Made by a program: the position numbers and the translations under genes. From contig JAIVFI010000043.1 in the NCBI GenBank assembly GCA_025558095.1, positions 62,001-126,000 on the forward strand: a stretch of 64,000 nt of DNA, read 5' to 3'. Positions 51,735 through 60,719 of this stretch are shown here, piece after piece. Position 1 is the stretch's first letter, and each line of letters begins with the position of its first letter. Origin of the DNA: Hyaloraphidium curvatum (Eukaryota; Monoblepharomycota; Hyaloraphidiomycetes; Hyaloraphidiales; Hyaloraphidiaceae). The notes under the pieces are model-generated. The model was not told where the DNA came from. It saw nothing but the letters and a program-made list of their open reading frames with translations, and did no database searches.

Positions 51735-51885
51735 CAACTCGCGAGTGCATCGCAAGTCGCTCGCGAGTGACTTGCGAGCGACTCGCGAGTGACTCGCGAG
51801 TGACTCGCGAGTCACTTGCGAGTCAACCGCGAGCCAACCGCGAGTCAACCGCGAGTCAACTGCGAGTCGAGTCGACCGCGAGTTC
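51735..51885. repeat. Internal array of GCGAGT/ACTCGC palindromes between two divergent ORFs
   Basis: About a dozen copies of GCGAGT or its reverse complement, many joined into palindromes such as ACTCGCGAGT and GCGAGTGACTCGC, with later units spaced as CAACCGCGAGT. Spacing is irregular, about 8-12 bp. The same units fill 50071-50161 and 60261-60351 in the LTRs. It lies 91 bp upstream of the coiled-coil ORF (minus) and 139 bp upstream of the spliced antisense ORF (plus), so it looks like a bidirectional upstream activating or operator array. Confidence 0.75.
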
Positions 51886-52023
51886 GCCCGCACACCGGGT
51901 CACCAGTCCCCGCCACGGGGGACGGGGCGCGAGCGAGGGCCGTACGCCATTGCGTCGACGAAAGCGCTCGCGGGGGATCGCGACGTAGGGTCCAGAAGAG
52001 CTGGGGGGATCTCCGCGCCTGTC

Positions 52024-53009
52024 ATGAGTGCGGAGCTGCCGAACGTCGTCCCGCCGAGTTCGTGGTTCGAGGTTCGGTTGCCGACCTTCGACGTCCTGCT
52101 GTGCACCAAGGTAAGAGCGTAGCGGCGTGGTCCTCGAACGGGAGCTCAGCGCCGCGCCAGGAGGACGACGTGGTCGACTGCTTCCTGCAACTGGTGCGTC
52201 TGGCCGCCATGCGCGGGATGTTGCCGCTGGCCGAAGAGGCTGGGAACGTCGTTGTCGAGGTCCGAGTGCTCCGTCGGCTCGTCGCCGAGCTGCGCGAGGC
52301 CGGCGGGACCGCCAAGCTGCGCGAGGCTGGCGGGGCCAGAGGCAACGACCCGATCGCGGCCGCGGCCGCAACCCGGACCTCCGGCGTCTTCCTGCCGGCG
52401 ATGTCGTCGAAGGGTGCGCCTTCCGTCGGCGAGGGCGAGTCGGCGGCGGACTCGAGGGAGGAGCTCGAGGCGGCCGACGAAGTCCCCGTGCTGTCAGTCA
52501 CGCTTCATGCGCCCTCTTGGGAGCTGGACCACTTAGGCGACTTCGAGGCCGCCACTGAACAAGGGAGCGCCTTCCAGACGGCCCAAACGGCAACTTCAGG
52601 TAAAGACGAGGGGCATGTGGTGCAGCGCGGGGAGGCCCGGGAGCAGATTGCGCAGGTGAACGGCTCGACGGGAGTACGCCCCACAAGCGCTGATCGTCAC
52701 TGAATGTGCCAGATGAAGAAGTCGTCGCCGGTCTGGGGCTTGAAGGCGGAACGGGTGACGAAGAAGGTCCCTGATGCCGTGCCGGCAGGCTCCTTCCTCC
52801 GATGGAAGATTGCCGGAACGTACGCCGGCGAACTGTACCGGAGCCCCACCAAGGGCGAAGTGGCGGTATGCTCGTTCCCGTGGTGCCATCTGGTAAAGCA
52901 CAAGGCTAAGGGCCTCCTGGGCAATCTGAACACGCATTTTCAGTCCGGGTATCACAAGTTGGCGTTCGAGGGGGTCGAGGATAGGCTCGAGGTAGTACGT
53001 CGGGTTTGA
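52024..53009 (+). CDS. Antisense, spliced accessory ORF of the chromovirus with zinc-finger-like motif
   Basis: Three exons: 52024-52110, 52161-52655, 52713-53009; 292 aa. Intron 1 is GTAAGA...CCAG (50 bp), intron 2 GTGAAC...CCAG (57 bp) and both preserve frame. Exon 2 encodes helical, charged sequence (VVDCFLQLVRLAAMRGMLPL, VLRRLVAELREAGGTAKL). Exon 3 has C-x4-C-x16-H-x5-H (CSFPWC at 247-252, then LNTHFQSGYHK), like a BED or C2H2 finger. The gene runs opposite to gag-pol, and its start region faces the coiled-coil ORF across the palindrome array. A DNA-binding regulator of the array is a reasonable guess. Splice signals rather than a single frame support it; a further 3' intron near 52995 cannot be excluded. 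Confidence 0.6.
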
Positions 53010-53079
53010 GTCAGTGAAAAGCCGGGGATCGGAGCACAGAGATGGTAGTGCTGTGACCGGATAGACGTCGTTGGTGTTA

Positions 53080-56000
53080 CTAGCGACGCCGAGTCCGCAT
53101 GCGCCTGGGGAGACCCGTCGGGAGCTGGAGACCAACGCGATCGGCATAGGCGCGGACGATCCCTATGGCGCCGTGCAACATGTCCAGAGGGAGCTTGGTC
53201 GTGCGAGCGAAGCCCCGCCACTTGACCTCGAACTTGAGTCCGTGACCCTGGCCCTCGTGGCCGACGATGTCCTCGACGGTGTACTCCTGCTCGTTCCCAA
53301 GCGCGTTCTCGACCTCGATTTCCTCTTCGAACTCGTTCACCGGTTCCGAGAGATCGAGCTCTTCACCGGCGGCGAGCTCCGGGGCGCGTGCGTTCCACGA
53401 GCGCGCGTTGAAGGTGGCCGACTCCCAAGGCTTGTAGCGCGCCAGCCGGTCCACATGCACAGTGGTGACGTGGTCGGTCTCGTAGACGTGTCTACACTTC
53501 CAGGTGAGCTCGGTGTGGCCTGACTCCTCGATGCGGTAGGGCCCAAGATAACGAGAGACGAACTTGCCCGGCTCGCCCTTGCGCGGTCGTTCTGGTCCCC
53601 AGATGAGCACGAGGTCGCCGGGGCGGAAGGTAATCGGAAGCCGGGTAGCGTTGGCCTTGGCGTTCCGAGTCTCCGCCGCTGCGGCCATCTTCTCGGCCAC
53701 CAGGTCGTAGGCCGCACGAAGCTGCGCCACGAGCTCCACGACGTAGGTCCGCCGGCGCTCATCCTCTGTCTTCTTGTCCTCCTCGTCGCTGGCCCGCAGG
53801 TGCACTGGCTCGCGAATCTCGGTCTCGTCGTAAAGTAGGTCGAGCGGAATACGAGCATCCCGACCATGCATCAGAAAGAACGGAGTTTCGCCGGTCGTCG
53901 CGTGGATGGAGGTCCGGAAGGCAAAGATGACCCCCACGATGTCCTCGTCCCATGTCTGGTAGTTCTTGGAGACCGCTGCGCTCAGGGCGTCGATGATCCA
54001 CCGGTTCGGGCGCTCCGCGAGGGAAGCCCTGGGATGCCCAACCGTGACCAGGCCCCGGTTGATGCCGAGTAGCTTGAGCAGGTACTCCATGTAATGGTTG
54101 TCCAGGTTCGAGGCGTTGTCGTGGTGAATCCGCTTCGGAAGACCGTGCTCGAGAATCCATCGCGTATAGAGCAGCTTCGCCGTCGTCGGCCCAGAGAGGT
54201 CCGGAGTCGGATACGCCGCGACCCATTTAGTGAACGGATCGTAGACGACGAGAAGGTACTTGTTGCCGCGGGGCGTGGCCGGATTGATCTCGCCGATGTA
54301 GTCGATGTAGATGTCCTCGTTGGGACCTGTGAGAGGAACCGATTTCAGTAAGCCCTGGTTCGATACCGAAGGCATCTTCCGGGTCATGCATGTAAGGCAG
54401 GCTCGCGTCCAGCGGCGAACGTCGTGCGCCATGCCGACCCAATATACGCGGCGCCGCAGATTGCTGTACGCCCGGTGTCGCCCGACGTGCCCGCTCAGGG
54501 GATCGTCGTGCGCACGTTGCAGGTAGGCCTCCCTCAGCTCGTGCGGTATCACGAGCTGGGTGACCGGGATACGACGGGTACCAGTCGCGAGTACATCGCG
54601 CCGGCAGAGCACGCCGTCCGTAGCGAGGAAGTACTGCTCGCCGTACTTCTTGCAGAATTTGGCCAGATTCACGTTGGGAGGGAGCTCCCCGTCTCGCACG
54701 AAGCGGATCAGCGCGCTGGTCTCGACGTCGGCTTCTTGCACTTTGCGCAGGGCATCCCGGGATCTGACGTCGGCAAGGTCAATAGCACTGATGCCCCCGA
54801 CATCGGGTAGCACCTCAAGCAGTGCCGGATGAAGGAACGCCAGGTCTCGCTCAGGCACGTCTGCCGGGTCGACCTGTGCGTTCGTCGTTGGGATCGGCAG
54901 GAGGATCTGCGTCTCCGGTGCCGCAGCCTCGGGCAGGGTCCCCGGATCGCTCCACAGGGTTCCCTCCACTGCGGCAACCGTGGCCGGGAACTCCGTGCCA
55001 GACAGCACTCGCTCCATTGATTCACAATTGACTGAGGAACCCGCAGTAGCTCGTCCCGAGTCTGACTCGGTGACTGGGGTTGACGAAGAACGGGAAGTCT
55101 GACCGAGATCACTCCCGGAGAGGAATCCGGGCGCCCGTCCCCCCCCAGAAAAAGAAGAAAAAGGCAAGGGGTCGGGAGGGTTTGGGGGCCAAAAGGCAGG
55201 GATGTCCAAGATTTCCTCGGGGTCGCCCATAGGCACGTCCTCGTCGGGCGACGGCGCCACGAGCTGACGAGACAGGAAGTCGGCGTTGGAGTTCGCTTTG
55301 CCCGAGCGATGGATGATCTGGAACCTGAAGTCCGAGAGCCGGAGGATCCAGCGCTGTAGGCGGCCCGGCTTGGAGGTCTCCAAGAGCCATTTGAGGGCGC
55401 TATGGTCGGTGACCACCTCAAACTCGTCCCCGATCAAATACGCCCAGAAATGCTCGCATGCCCAAACAACGGCCAGGGCTTCGCGCTCCCGAGTGTCCCA
55501 CTTGCGCTCGTTCGGCTGCAGAGCGCGGCTGGCGTAGGCGATGACGTACTCCTTGCCATCGGAGTCCCGCTGGCTGAGCACCGCGCCGAGGCCGATATCG
55601 CTGGCATCCGTGAACAAGACGAAGCGCTTGGAAAAGTCGGGGCGACGGAGCACGGGCGCCGACGTAAGCCGTTCCTTTAGCATACGGAAGGCGGCCTCGC
55701 ATGCGTCGTCCCAGGCCCGAGAGACCGAGACGCCGTCCTGCGTCAGGCGGGTGAGCGGGCTGGCAATGTTGGCGTAGCCGGCAATGAAGGGGCGATAGTA
55801 GTTGGAGAGGCCGAGAAACGATTGGAGCTCCTTCTTGGTCGTTGGGCGGGGGAACTGGTCCACCGCGCGGGTCTTCTCGGGGTCGACCTTGAGGCCGTCG
55901 GCGGTGACGTAATGCCCGAGGTATTTGACCTCGCGGCGGAAGAACTTGCATTTGGCCAGCTTCAGAGTCATCCCGGCCTCGCGCAGTCGGTCAAAGAGGA

Positions 56001-58215
56001 GCTCCAGGTGCACGAGGTGCTCGTCGACCGTCTGCGAGAAGATAATGATGTCGTCGATGAAGACCACCAAGCAGTACCACTGGAGGCCGGCGAGGAGCTC
56101 GTCCATGATCCGAGCAAAGGTTGCAGGAGCGTTGGTAAAGCCCATGGCCATCCGCTCCCACTGGTAGAGACCGCGGTGCGTCGTGAAGGCCGTCTTTTCC
56201 TTGTCCTCGTCGGCCACCTCCACGTGCCAAAAGCCGGAGCGGATGTCGCAAACGCTCCACACCTTGGCCGCGCTGAGGAGAGCGAGAGTGTCGCTTGGGT
56301 TCTTCATCGGGTAGACGTCGCGCTTGGTGGCGGCGTTGAGCTTCCGGTAATCGATCACCAGGCGCCATTCGCCCGAGCCGTGCCCTTTTGGCACCATGAT
56401 GCAGGGCGTGGCCCAGGGGCTTCGCGAGGGGACGACTACGCCCTGCACGAGCAGGTCGTCGATGATCTTGTCCATTTCCCCGCGAAGCCGGAACGGGGTC
56501 CGGTACGGCATCTGGTGGATCGGCTTGAGGTCGCCCGTGTCGATCCGGAAGCGATGGTTGCGCAGCTTGCCGATCCAAGGACCAAACACGTCCCGGTAGC
56601 GGTCGCAGAGCTTATGGAAACGAGGTTTGTCCCCCTCGCTCAGGATCGTTTGGTCCATCTTGAGCTCGATAGCCTCGACCGGAGGAGGCTCCACGCCGGG
56701 AGGCTGAGGTGGTCCAATCGATCCCGGCGAGGGCACCGCGAACAGATCGATGGTCTCCTCGACCGTGAGCGTGGATTCGGCCGGTTCGGTGTGGGGCAGC
56801 TCGGGCTCCAGCATCGAGATCTGCGCGGGAGCCAGATACGTGGGCGGTTCCGGAGCGAGAAATCCAGGAATCCGCACGCGGAAGCGGCCGAGGTGGGTGC
56901 CCGGGCCGATCGTGACCGGTGTCGTCCCGTAGTTGCGGATGAGAATCGGCAGCCGACCGTCTCTGTCGGGCGTCGCCGACGGGATGATGAAGAGGCGATC
57001 GAACGGCGAAGTGTTCGGCGTCTCGATGACCCCTGTCAAGTCCATCTCCACGACGGTCGCCAAGGGAGTCGTCGGGGCCAGCTCAGCGGTGATCGAGACG
57101 TCCTCGTTGGGGTAGACCGTGATGGAGGTGGTTGAATGGAGCGGGGCGACCAGGTGTGATCCGAAGAGCGGTCGCGCAACAATGTGCATTGGCACGACGA
57201 CCCCCTCCGGATCGTCCTTGAAATAGAGGACCGGCGTCTCCCAGTCCATCTGAACGCGTAGGGCGGAGAGCCAAGGGGTGCCGAGGATCACGTCGTCCAT
57301 GAGACCGTCCATGATGGCGACGTCCATGACGCAGTGTTGATTCCCGACCAGGATGTCCATCTTAGCAACTCCGCGGACCCACATGGTTCCGCCGGCCGCG
57401 GCCGTGCTGAGGGTGCCGAGTGTCCATGGTTTGATCGGTGGCGACGGGTGGATCCGGCAGAAGAAGGACGACCGAACCGCCACCACTGAGGCACCGGAGT
57501 CGACGAGGGCCGCGGGGGTATTCACGCCGTTGACCCATGCCGAAACGCGTGCCGCCTGATAGTGGAACTGCACTTGCGAAGTCCACGTCCAGCGATCCGG
57601 CGGAGGGGCGACCGGAGCAGGTGGCCGCGGGCGAGGCCGAGGGCCAGGCAGCGGTGGTCGTGCGTAGGCGGAAGGAGGAGGGGGCCTTTCGAAAGGTCCG
57701 GGAACGGCGCGGACGGTCGGGCCCTCGTGCATAGGTGCATCCGCTGATCCCGCGTCCGCATCCTGTGCCGCCGGTTCACCGTTTCCCACGACCTCGACCG
57801 AGCCGGGCGACGCCGAATCCGCTGCCGGCGGCGGGGCCAGGGTCTCGTCGATCGGCATGAGCGCCTCCCGCTGCTGACGAACGGCGGCCTGTCGAGCTGC
57901 CTCCGCCTCGAGGAAGAGGATGTACTCCGTGCCCCCGAAGGGCCAATGATGAACGTGGTCCTCCGCCGTCGGTTCATCGGTCGCGGAATCCGACAACTCC
58001 GGCGATCCGCCAGGAGATGAAGGGTCCGTGCCGTCCGGCAGCGGGGAAGTTCCAGGAAGAGGTTCCACATGTGGTTCAAGAGCTTGGATCTCTGCCCCCC
58101 TATGGCCGTGCGGCACTGAGGGCAAAGCTAGTTTTTTGGCATCGAAGGGGTGTTGCCGAGGCGAGACTTCCAGTTGAGTGGGCGGCGGTTGGCATTCTTC
58201 TCCAACTCCCAGCAC
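53080..58215 (-). CDS. pol: pol polyprotein of the chromovirus (protease, RT, RNase H, integrase, chromodomain)
   Basis: Open frame of 1711 codons; productive translation should enter at 58131 by -1 frameshift from gag, so the first about 28 codons are probably not used. Domains in order (frame numbering): aspartic protease ALVDSGASVVAV (about 236-247); reverse transcriptase with WSVCDIRSGFWHVEVAD and VVFIDDIIIFSQ (about 715); RNase H FVLFTDASDIGLGAVLSQ (about 863); integrase HHCC zinc site (about 1234-1275) and DDE core with IYIDYIGEI (about 1300); C-terminal chromodomain YTVEDIVGHEGQGHGLKFEV and KWRG (about 1642-1667), presumably directing insertion to marked chromatin. The frame is intact from end to end. 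Confidence 0.95.
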   Translation of the reverse strand: MLGVGEECQPPPTQLEVSPRQHPFDAKKLALPSVPHGHRGAEIQALEPHVEPLPGTSPLPDGTDPSSPGGSPELSDSATDEPTAEDHVHHWPFGGTEYILFLEAEAARQAAVRQQREALMPIDETLAPPPAADSASPGSVEVVGNGEPAAQDADAGSADAPMHEGPTVRAVPGPFERPPPPSAYARPPLPGPRPRPRPPAPVAPPPDRWTWTSQVQFHYQAARVSAWVNGVNTPAALVDSGASVVAVRSSFFCRIHPSPPIKPWTLGTLSTAAAGGTMWVRGVAKMDILVGNQHCVMDVAIMDGLMDDVILGTPWLSALRVQMDWETPVLYFKDDPEGVVVPMHIVARPLFGSHLVAPLHSTTSITVYPNEDVSITAELAPTTPLATVVEMDLTGVIETPNTSPFDRLFIIPSATPDRDGRLPILIRNYGTTPVTIGPGTHLGRFRVRIPGFLAPEPPTYLAPAQISMLEPELPHTEPAESTLTVEETIDLFAVPSPGSIGPPQPPGVEPPPVEAIELKMDQTILSEGDKPRFHKLCDRYRDVFGPWIGKLRNHRFRIDTGDLKPIHQMPYRTPFRLRGEMDKIIDDLLVQGVVVPSRSPWATPCIMVPKGHGSGEWRLVIDYRKLNAATKRDVYPMKNPSDTLALLSAAKVWSVCDIRSGFWHVEVADEDKEKTAFTTHRGLYQWERMAMGFTNAPATFARIMDELLAGLQWYCLVVFIDDIIIFSQTVDEHLVHLELLFDRLREAGMTLKLAKCKFFRREVKYLGHYVTADGLKVDPEKTRAVDQFPRPTTKKELQSFLGLSNYYRPFIAGYANIASPLTRLTQDGVSVSRAWDDACEAAFRMLKERLTSAPVLRRPDFSKRFVLFTDASDIGLGAVLSQRDSDGKEYVIAYASRALQPNERKWDTREREALAVVWACEHFWAYLIGDEFEVVTDHSALKWLLETSKPGRLQRWILRLSDFRFQIIHRSGKANSNADFLSRQLVAPSPDEDVPMGDPEEILDIPAFWPPNPPDPLPFSSFSGGGRAPGFLSGSDLGQTSRSSSTPVTESDSGRATAGSSVNCESMERVLSGTEFPATVAAVEGTLWSDPGTLPEAAAPETQILLPIPTTNAQVDPADVPERDLAFLHPALLEVLPDVGGISAIDLADVRSRDALRKVQEADVETSALIRFVRDGELPPNVNLAKFCKKYGEQYFLATDGVLCRRDVLATGTRRIPVTQLVIPHELREAYLQRAHDDPLSGHVGRHRAYSNLRRRVYWVGMAHDVRRWTRACLTCMTRKMPSVSNQGLLKSVPLTGPNEDIYIDYIGEINPATPRGNKYLLVVYDPFTKWVAAYPTPDLSGPTTAKLLYTRWILEHGLPKRIHHDNASNLDNHYMEYLLKLLGINRGLVTVGHPRASLAERPNRWIIDALSAAVSKNYQTWDEDIVGVIFAFRTSIHATTGETPFFLMHGRDARIPLDLLYDETEIREPVHLRASDEEDKKTEDERRRTYVVELVAQLRAAYDLVAEKMAAAAETRNAKANATRLPITFRPGDLVLIWGPERPRKGEPGKFVSRYLGPYRIEESGHTELTWKCRHVYETDHVTTVHVDRLARYKPWESATFNARSWNARAPELAAGEELDLSEPVNEFEEEIEVENALGNEQEYTVEDIVGHEGQGHGLKFEVKWRGFARTTKLPLDMLHGAIGIVRAYADRVGLQLPTGLPRRMRTRRR

Positions 58216-59783
58216 TCGTCCTGAGCATGCCCATCCATGCCACAGAGATGGCAGTGGCGAGGCTGGAAGCGCTTCTGGTCGCGGTACTCCGAGGTGAAGG
58301 GCCGGCGATCCTGGCGCTCCTGCTGCTGGCGGGGCCGATCGATCGGAGGAGGCCTCGCGGGGGGGTTCGACCTGGTCTCCGCGGCCTGAACCTGATGGCG
58401 AGGCGACGGCAGCAGCTTGGTGATGAGCTCCTTGATCTCGACGAGGTCGCTGTTCGGCCCCGAAGGCGGCAACGGCTGGCTCCGACGAGACTGGAAGGGG
58501 ACGAAACGGCGCGGAGGCCGGAACGCAGACTCCCCCGGCGGTCCACCGGTGGGCCTGCGCTCTCCCTTAGGCTCCAGCAGCTTTGTGAGAGCCTGCGTAT
58601 GAGCCAGCAGCACTTCCGTCGTCGCCTTGTCGGTCGCCTTGGAGGAGCCCGAAGACGAGTGCTGGCCGACCAGAGCCGGAATCTCCGAAATCGAGTTCTG
58701 GCCCAGGAAACGGATGTCGCGCGGCTGCGCAGGGCCCGATGCTTGCATGACGGTGCGCATCTTCTCGATGACCTTGGTGACGGAAGTGCGGTTGATGAGG
58801 TGATCCCCGAGGAGCTCCAGCGCCTTCCCGCGTAGCTCCGGGCGCAGTCCGTAGAGCAGGTTCTGGCCGTACACGCTGTCTTGCACTTCCCTGGTAGGAA
58901 GCTGATCGCCGCAGTGCGAGAGGAAACGCGTCTCGGCCAGGGATACGCGGGCAACGAAGGCGTCGAGGGTCTCATCGTTGGTCATCTGAATCGTGTTGTA
59001 GTGCCGGCGATAATGCATCGATGCGTCGCGGGGCTCGAAGTGGTAGCGTAGCCAGGCAAGCACATCGTTCTGGGTCACCGGAGGATAGGTGGCCGTCGCG
59101 GGATAGTCCGGAGGGCGGTTCTGCGGCGTGATGTTGTGCCACATTGCGCGCGGCAGAGGCCCAAGGAAGACCGGGAAGACCTTGACGAGGTTGTTGATGG
59201 AGCCGAACGCCGTGAGAACCGTAGTGAGGTCGCGGAAGAAGTCTTCCGGGTCCTGCGTAGCGGGATCGAAGGGCTGAACAGAAGCAGGCAGCAGCTGAGC
59301 CGGGAGCTTGGCGGCTCCGCCCTGGCGATCCGCCTGGGGGAGGCCGGTGCTTCCATCGTTCGGCGGCTGAGCGCCAACGATGGCCCGTACGGCGTCGACG
59401 AACTGCTGCGGCTGGAGACCAGCGGCGGCAGCGTTGACAGCCGGGGCTTGCTCGCTCCGCTGACCCTGCTGCTGTGCGGCGAGCTGCTGGAGCTGCTGCG
59501 CTGCAAGCTGCTCGGCGGCGGCTTGCTGTTGAACTTGGGCAGCTGGCAACTGCTGAGCGGTCTGTTGCGCCACGAGCTGAGCGGCAAGCTGATCGGCGAC
59601 GGCTTGCTGGGCGGCTTGCTGGGCGGCGAGTTGGGCGACGTCGTTGGCGGCGGCGCCGACTTGCTGGATCGCGGCCTGCGCAGCTTGGATAATCGCCTGG
59701 GCCTGCGGGTTGTTCTGCAAATCGTTAGCTTCCTGAGGCTGCTGAACCTCCTGCTGAGGGGCGGCTTCTTGAACGGGGTCCAT
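58128..59783 (-). CDS. gag: gag of the chromovirus
   Basis: 551 aa from the ATG at 59783 (MDPVQEAAPQQ); the frame is open to 59849 (573 aa). The N-terminal third is Gln/Ala rich and likely helical or disordered. The middle shows a retrotransposon gag capsid pattern (FFRDLTTVLTAFGS, WLRYHFEPRD, ETLDAFVARVSLAETRFL). The C terminus has one CCHC knuckle, CHLCGMDGHAQDEC, then ends PSMPKN-stop at 58128, directly after a slippery heptamer that leads to pol. Confidence 0.9.
   Translation of the reverse strand: MDPVQEAAPQQEVQQPQEANDLQNNPQAQAIIQAAQAAIQQVGAAANDVAQLAAQQAAQQAVADQLAAQLVAQQTAQQLPAAQVQQQAAAEQLAAQQLQQLAAQQQGQRSEQAPAVNAAAAGLQPQQFVDAVRAIVGAQPPNDGSTGLPQADRQGGAAKLPAQLLPASVQPFDPATQDPEDFFRDLTTVLTAFGSINNLVKVFPVFLGPLPRAMWHNITPQNRPPDYPATATYPPVTQNDVLAWLRYHFEPRDASMHYRRHYNTIQMTNDETLDAFVARVSLAETRFLSHCGDQLPTREVQDSVYGQNLLYGLRPELRGKALELLGDHLINRTSVTKVIEKMRTVMQASGPAQPRDIRFLGQNSISEIPALVGQHSSSGSSKATDKATTEVLLAHTQALTKLLEPKGERRPTGGPPGESAFRPPRRFVPFQSRRSQPLPPSGPNSDLVEIKELITKLLPSPRHQVQAAETRSNPPARPPPIDRPRQQQERQDRRPFTSEYRDQKRFQPRHCHLCGMDGHAQDECWELEKNANRRPLNWKSRLGNTPSMPKN
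58131..58137 (-). promoter_or_regulatory. -1 ribosomal frameshift site between gag and pol
   Basis: In the gag frame the last codons are CCA AAA AAC TAG: the heptamer A AAA AAC (X XXY YYZ) immediately precedes the gag stop. pol is in the -1 frame and is open across this point. A AAA AAC is one of the canonical -1 slippery sequences. Sequence beyond it is GC rich and could fold, but I have not modelled a pseudoknot. Confidence 0.8.
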
Positions 59784-59931
59784 GTTTGGCGAAGGGGAAT
59801 GAACTTGGTTGACGGAATACGGTTGACAGAAAAGAGTGGCAGTCGACAAGCGCCGGTGCCAGGCGAAGTTGTTTTTGGATTATCGAAGTCGAAACTGAAG
59901 TCGAACGAGGTGTCGAAGACCCGAGAGCAGG

Positions 59932-59949
59932 ATCACGGAGGTCGGACCA
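59932..59949 (-). other. Primer binding site candidate
   Basis: One base after the 5' LTR end (sense direction) the minus strand reads TGGTCCGACCTCCGTGAT, beginning TGG as expected for pairing with the CCA end of a tRNA. The donor tRNA was not identified. Confidence 0.5.
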
Positions 59950-59950
59950 G

Positions 59951-60426
59951 TGCGACGGTCCGGGTCGGAACCGGGCCTGAAGCTCTAACCCGGCGCGCGA
60001 ATCCCGCTCGGCTCTTCGGGTCGGATAGGCCCTGAATATGAATAAGCGAACAGCGCTGAAGATACTTGACTGTAGCCGGGGGAAAGAGGTTACGGGATGT
60101 CTCCCGGGGTGCGTCCCAAGGGCTCTCAGAACGAGGATCCGGCCGGGCGGGGTTCCGCACGGTGGTCGAACGACACGGAGAGCACGTAGAGTCAACTGGC
60201 GATCAAGATTGTACTGTTACATGTCCCGCTCTTTATATATCCCAGGAGGGTGGCTGTGCCGAGTCACTTGCGAGTCGCTCGCGAGTCGCTCGCGAGTGAC
60301 TCGCGAGTCACTCGCGAGTCGATCGCGAGTCGATCACGAGTCGATCGCGAGGACCGACGCCTCCACGCCTCCGAACCGAAAATGAAAATACCCTTGTCCG
60401 AATGTCAGACGTCCTGTACCTTCGCA
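59951..60426 (-). repeat. 5' LTR of the chromovirus (minus-strand sense)
   Basis: 476 bp, no difference found from the other LTR. Palindrome array at 60261-60351 and, downstream of it in sense direction, TATATAAAG at plus positions 60231-60239, forming the likely promoter of gag-pol transcription. Confidence 0.95.
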
Positions 60427-60430
60427 GACC

Positions 60431-60705
60431 ACGCCACGGGAGGCGAGCTTGTCCTTGAGCTCATCCGCCAACGCAGATTCAAGCGCGTTGTGCCGCGCAA
60501 CCTTGCCCATTATCGGGCACGTGAAGGCGTGCAGGAAGTCGGCTCCCCGCGGCGCAAGGATGCGTGTGACCTGCCTGCCACTGCCGTCATCGACAGTGCA
60601 CCCGAGCGGGCAGAGCATCTGCGATGGTAGGGCCGAGAGCCAAGGGGCAGGGAGACCGAGGTCGGTACAGATGTTCAGCTGCAACGCCTCGTCGTCCAGG
60701 CCGAA
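60431..60705 (-). pseudogene. 5'-ward part of the older RT/endonuclease-type ORF split by the LTR element
   Basis: Minus-strand frame beginning near 60705: LDDEALQLNICTDLGLP, MLCPLGCTVDDGSGRQV, FLHAFTCPIMGKVARHNALE, then ADELKDKLASRGVV at the insertion point. C-x-x-x-C, then a C-x(n)-RHN segment before a D-x(n)-DVTV domain is the C-terminal plan of some reverse transcriptase ORFs. It continues in frame at 49756. The upstream RT itself is missing; the copy is cut off near 60705 where an inverted relative begins. Confidence 0.5.
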
Positions 60706-60719
60706 TCATCACGCTTTCC

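Larger units (their letters stand above)
49757..60430 (-). mobile_element. Complete Ty3/gypsy chromovirus LTR retrotransposon, with flanking target duplications
   Basis: The element proper is 49761-60426 (10,666 bp), minus-strand sense, flanked by a 4-bp direct repeat GACC (49757-49760 and 60427-60430). LTRs are 49761-50236 and 59951-60426, both 476 bp, TG...CA. Order in sense direction: 5' LTR, primer site, gag (59783-58128), pol (to 53080), then a long 3' region (53079-50237) holding an antisense spliced ORF and a sense coiled-coil ORF, a G-rich polypurine-like stretch next to 50236, 3' LTR. All large frames are intact and I found no difference between the LTRs by eye, so insertion is recent. 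The chromodomain at the end of integrase puts it in the chromovirus group. The nearly 3-kb accessory region is unusual for the group. Confidence 0.93.

Noticed and set aside
55822-57135. 437-codon plus-strand frame antisense to pol
   Set aside because: Mirror of the conserved pol frame. Unlike the 52024-53009 ORF it has no splice signals or domain pattern.
59136-60035. 299-codon plus-strand frame antisense to gag
   Set aside because: Leu/Gly-rich complement of the Gln/Ala-rich gag repeat region; shadow.
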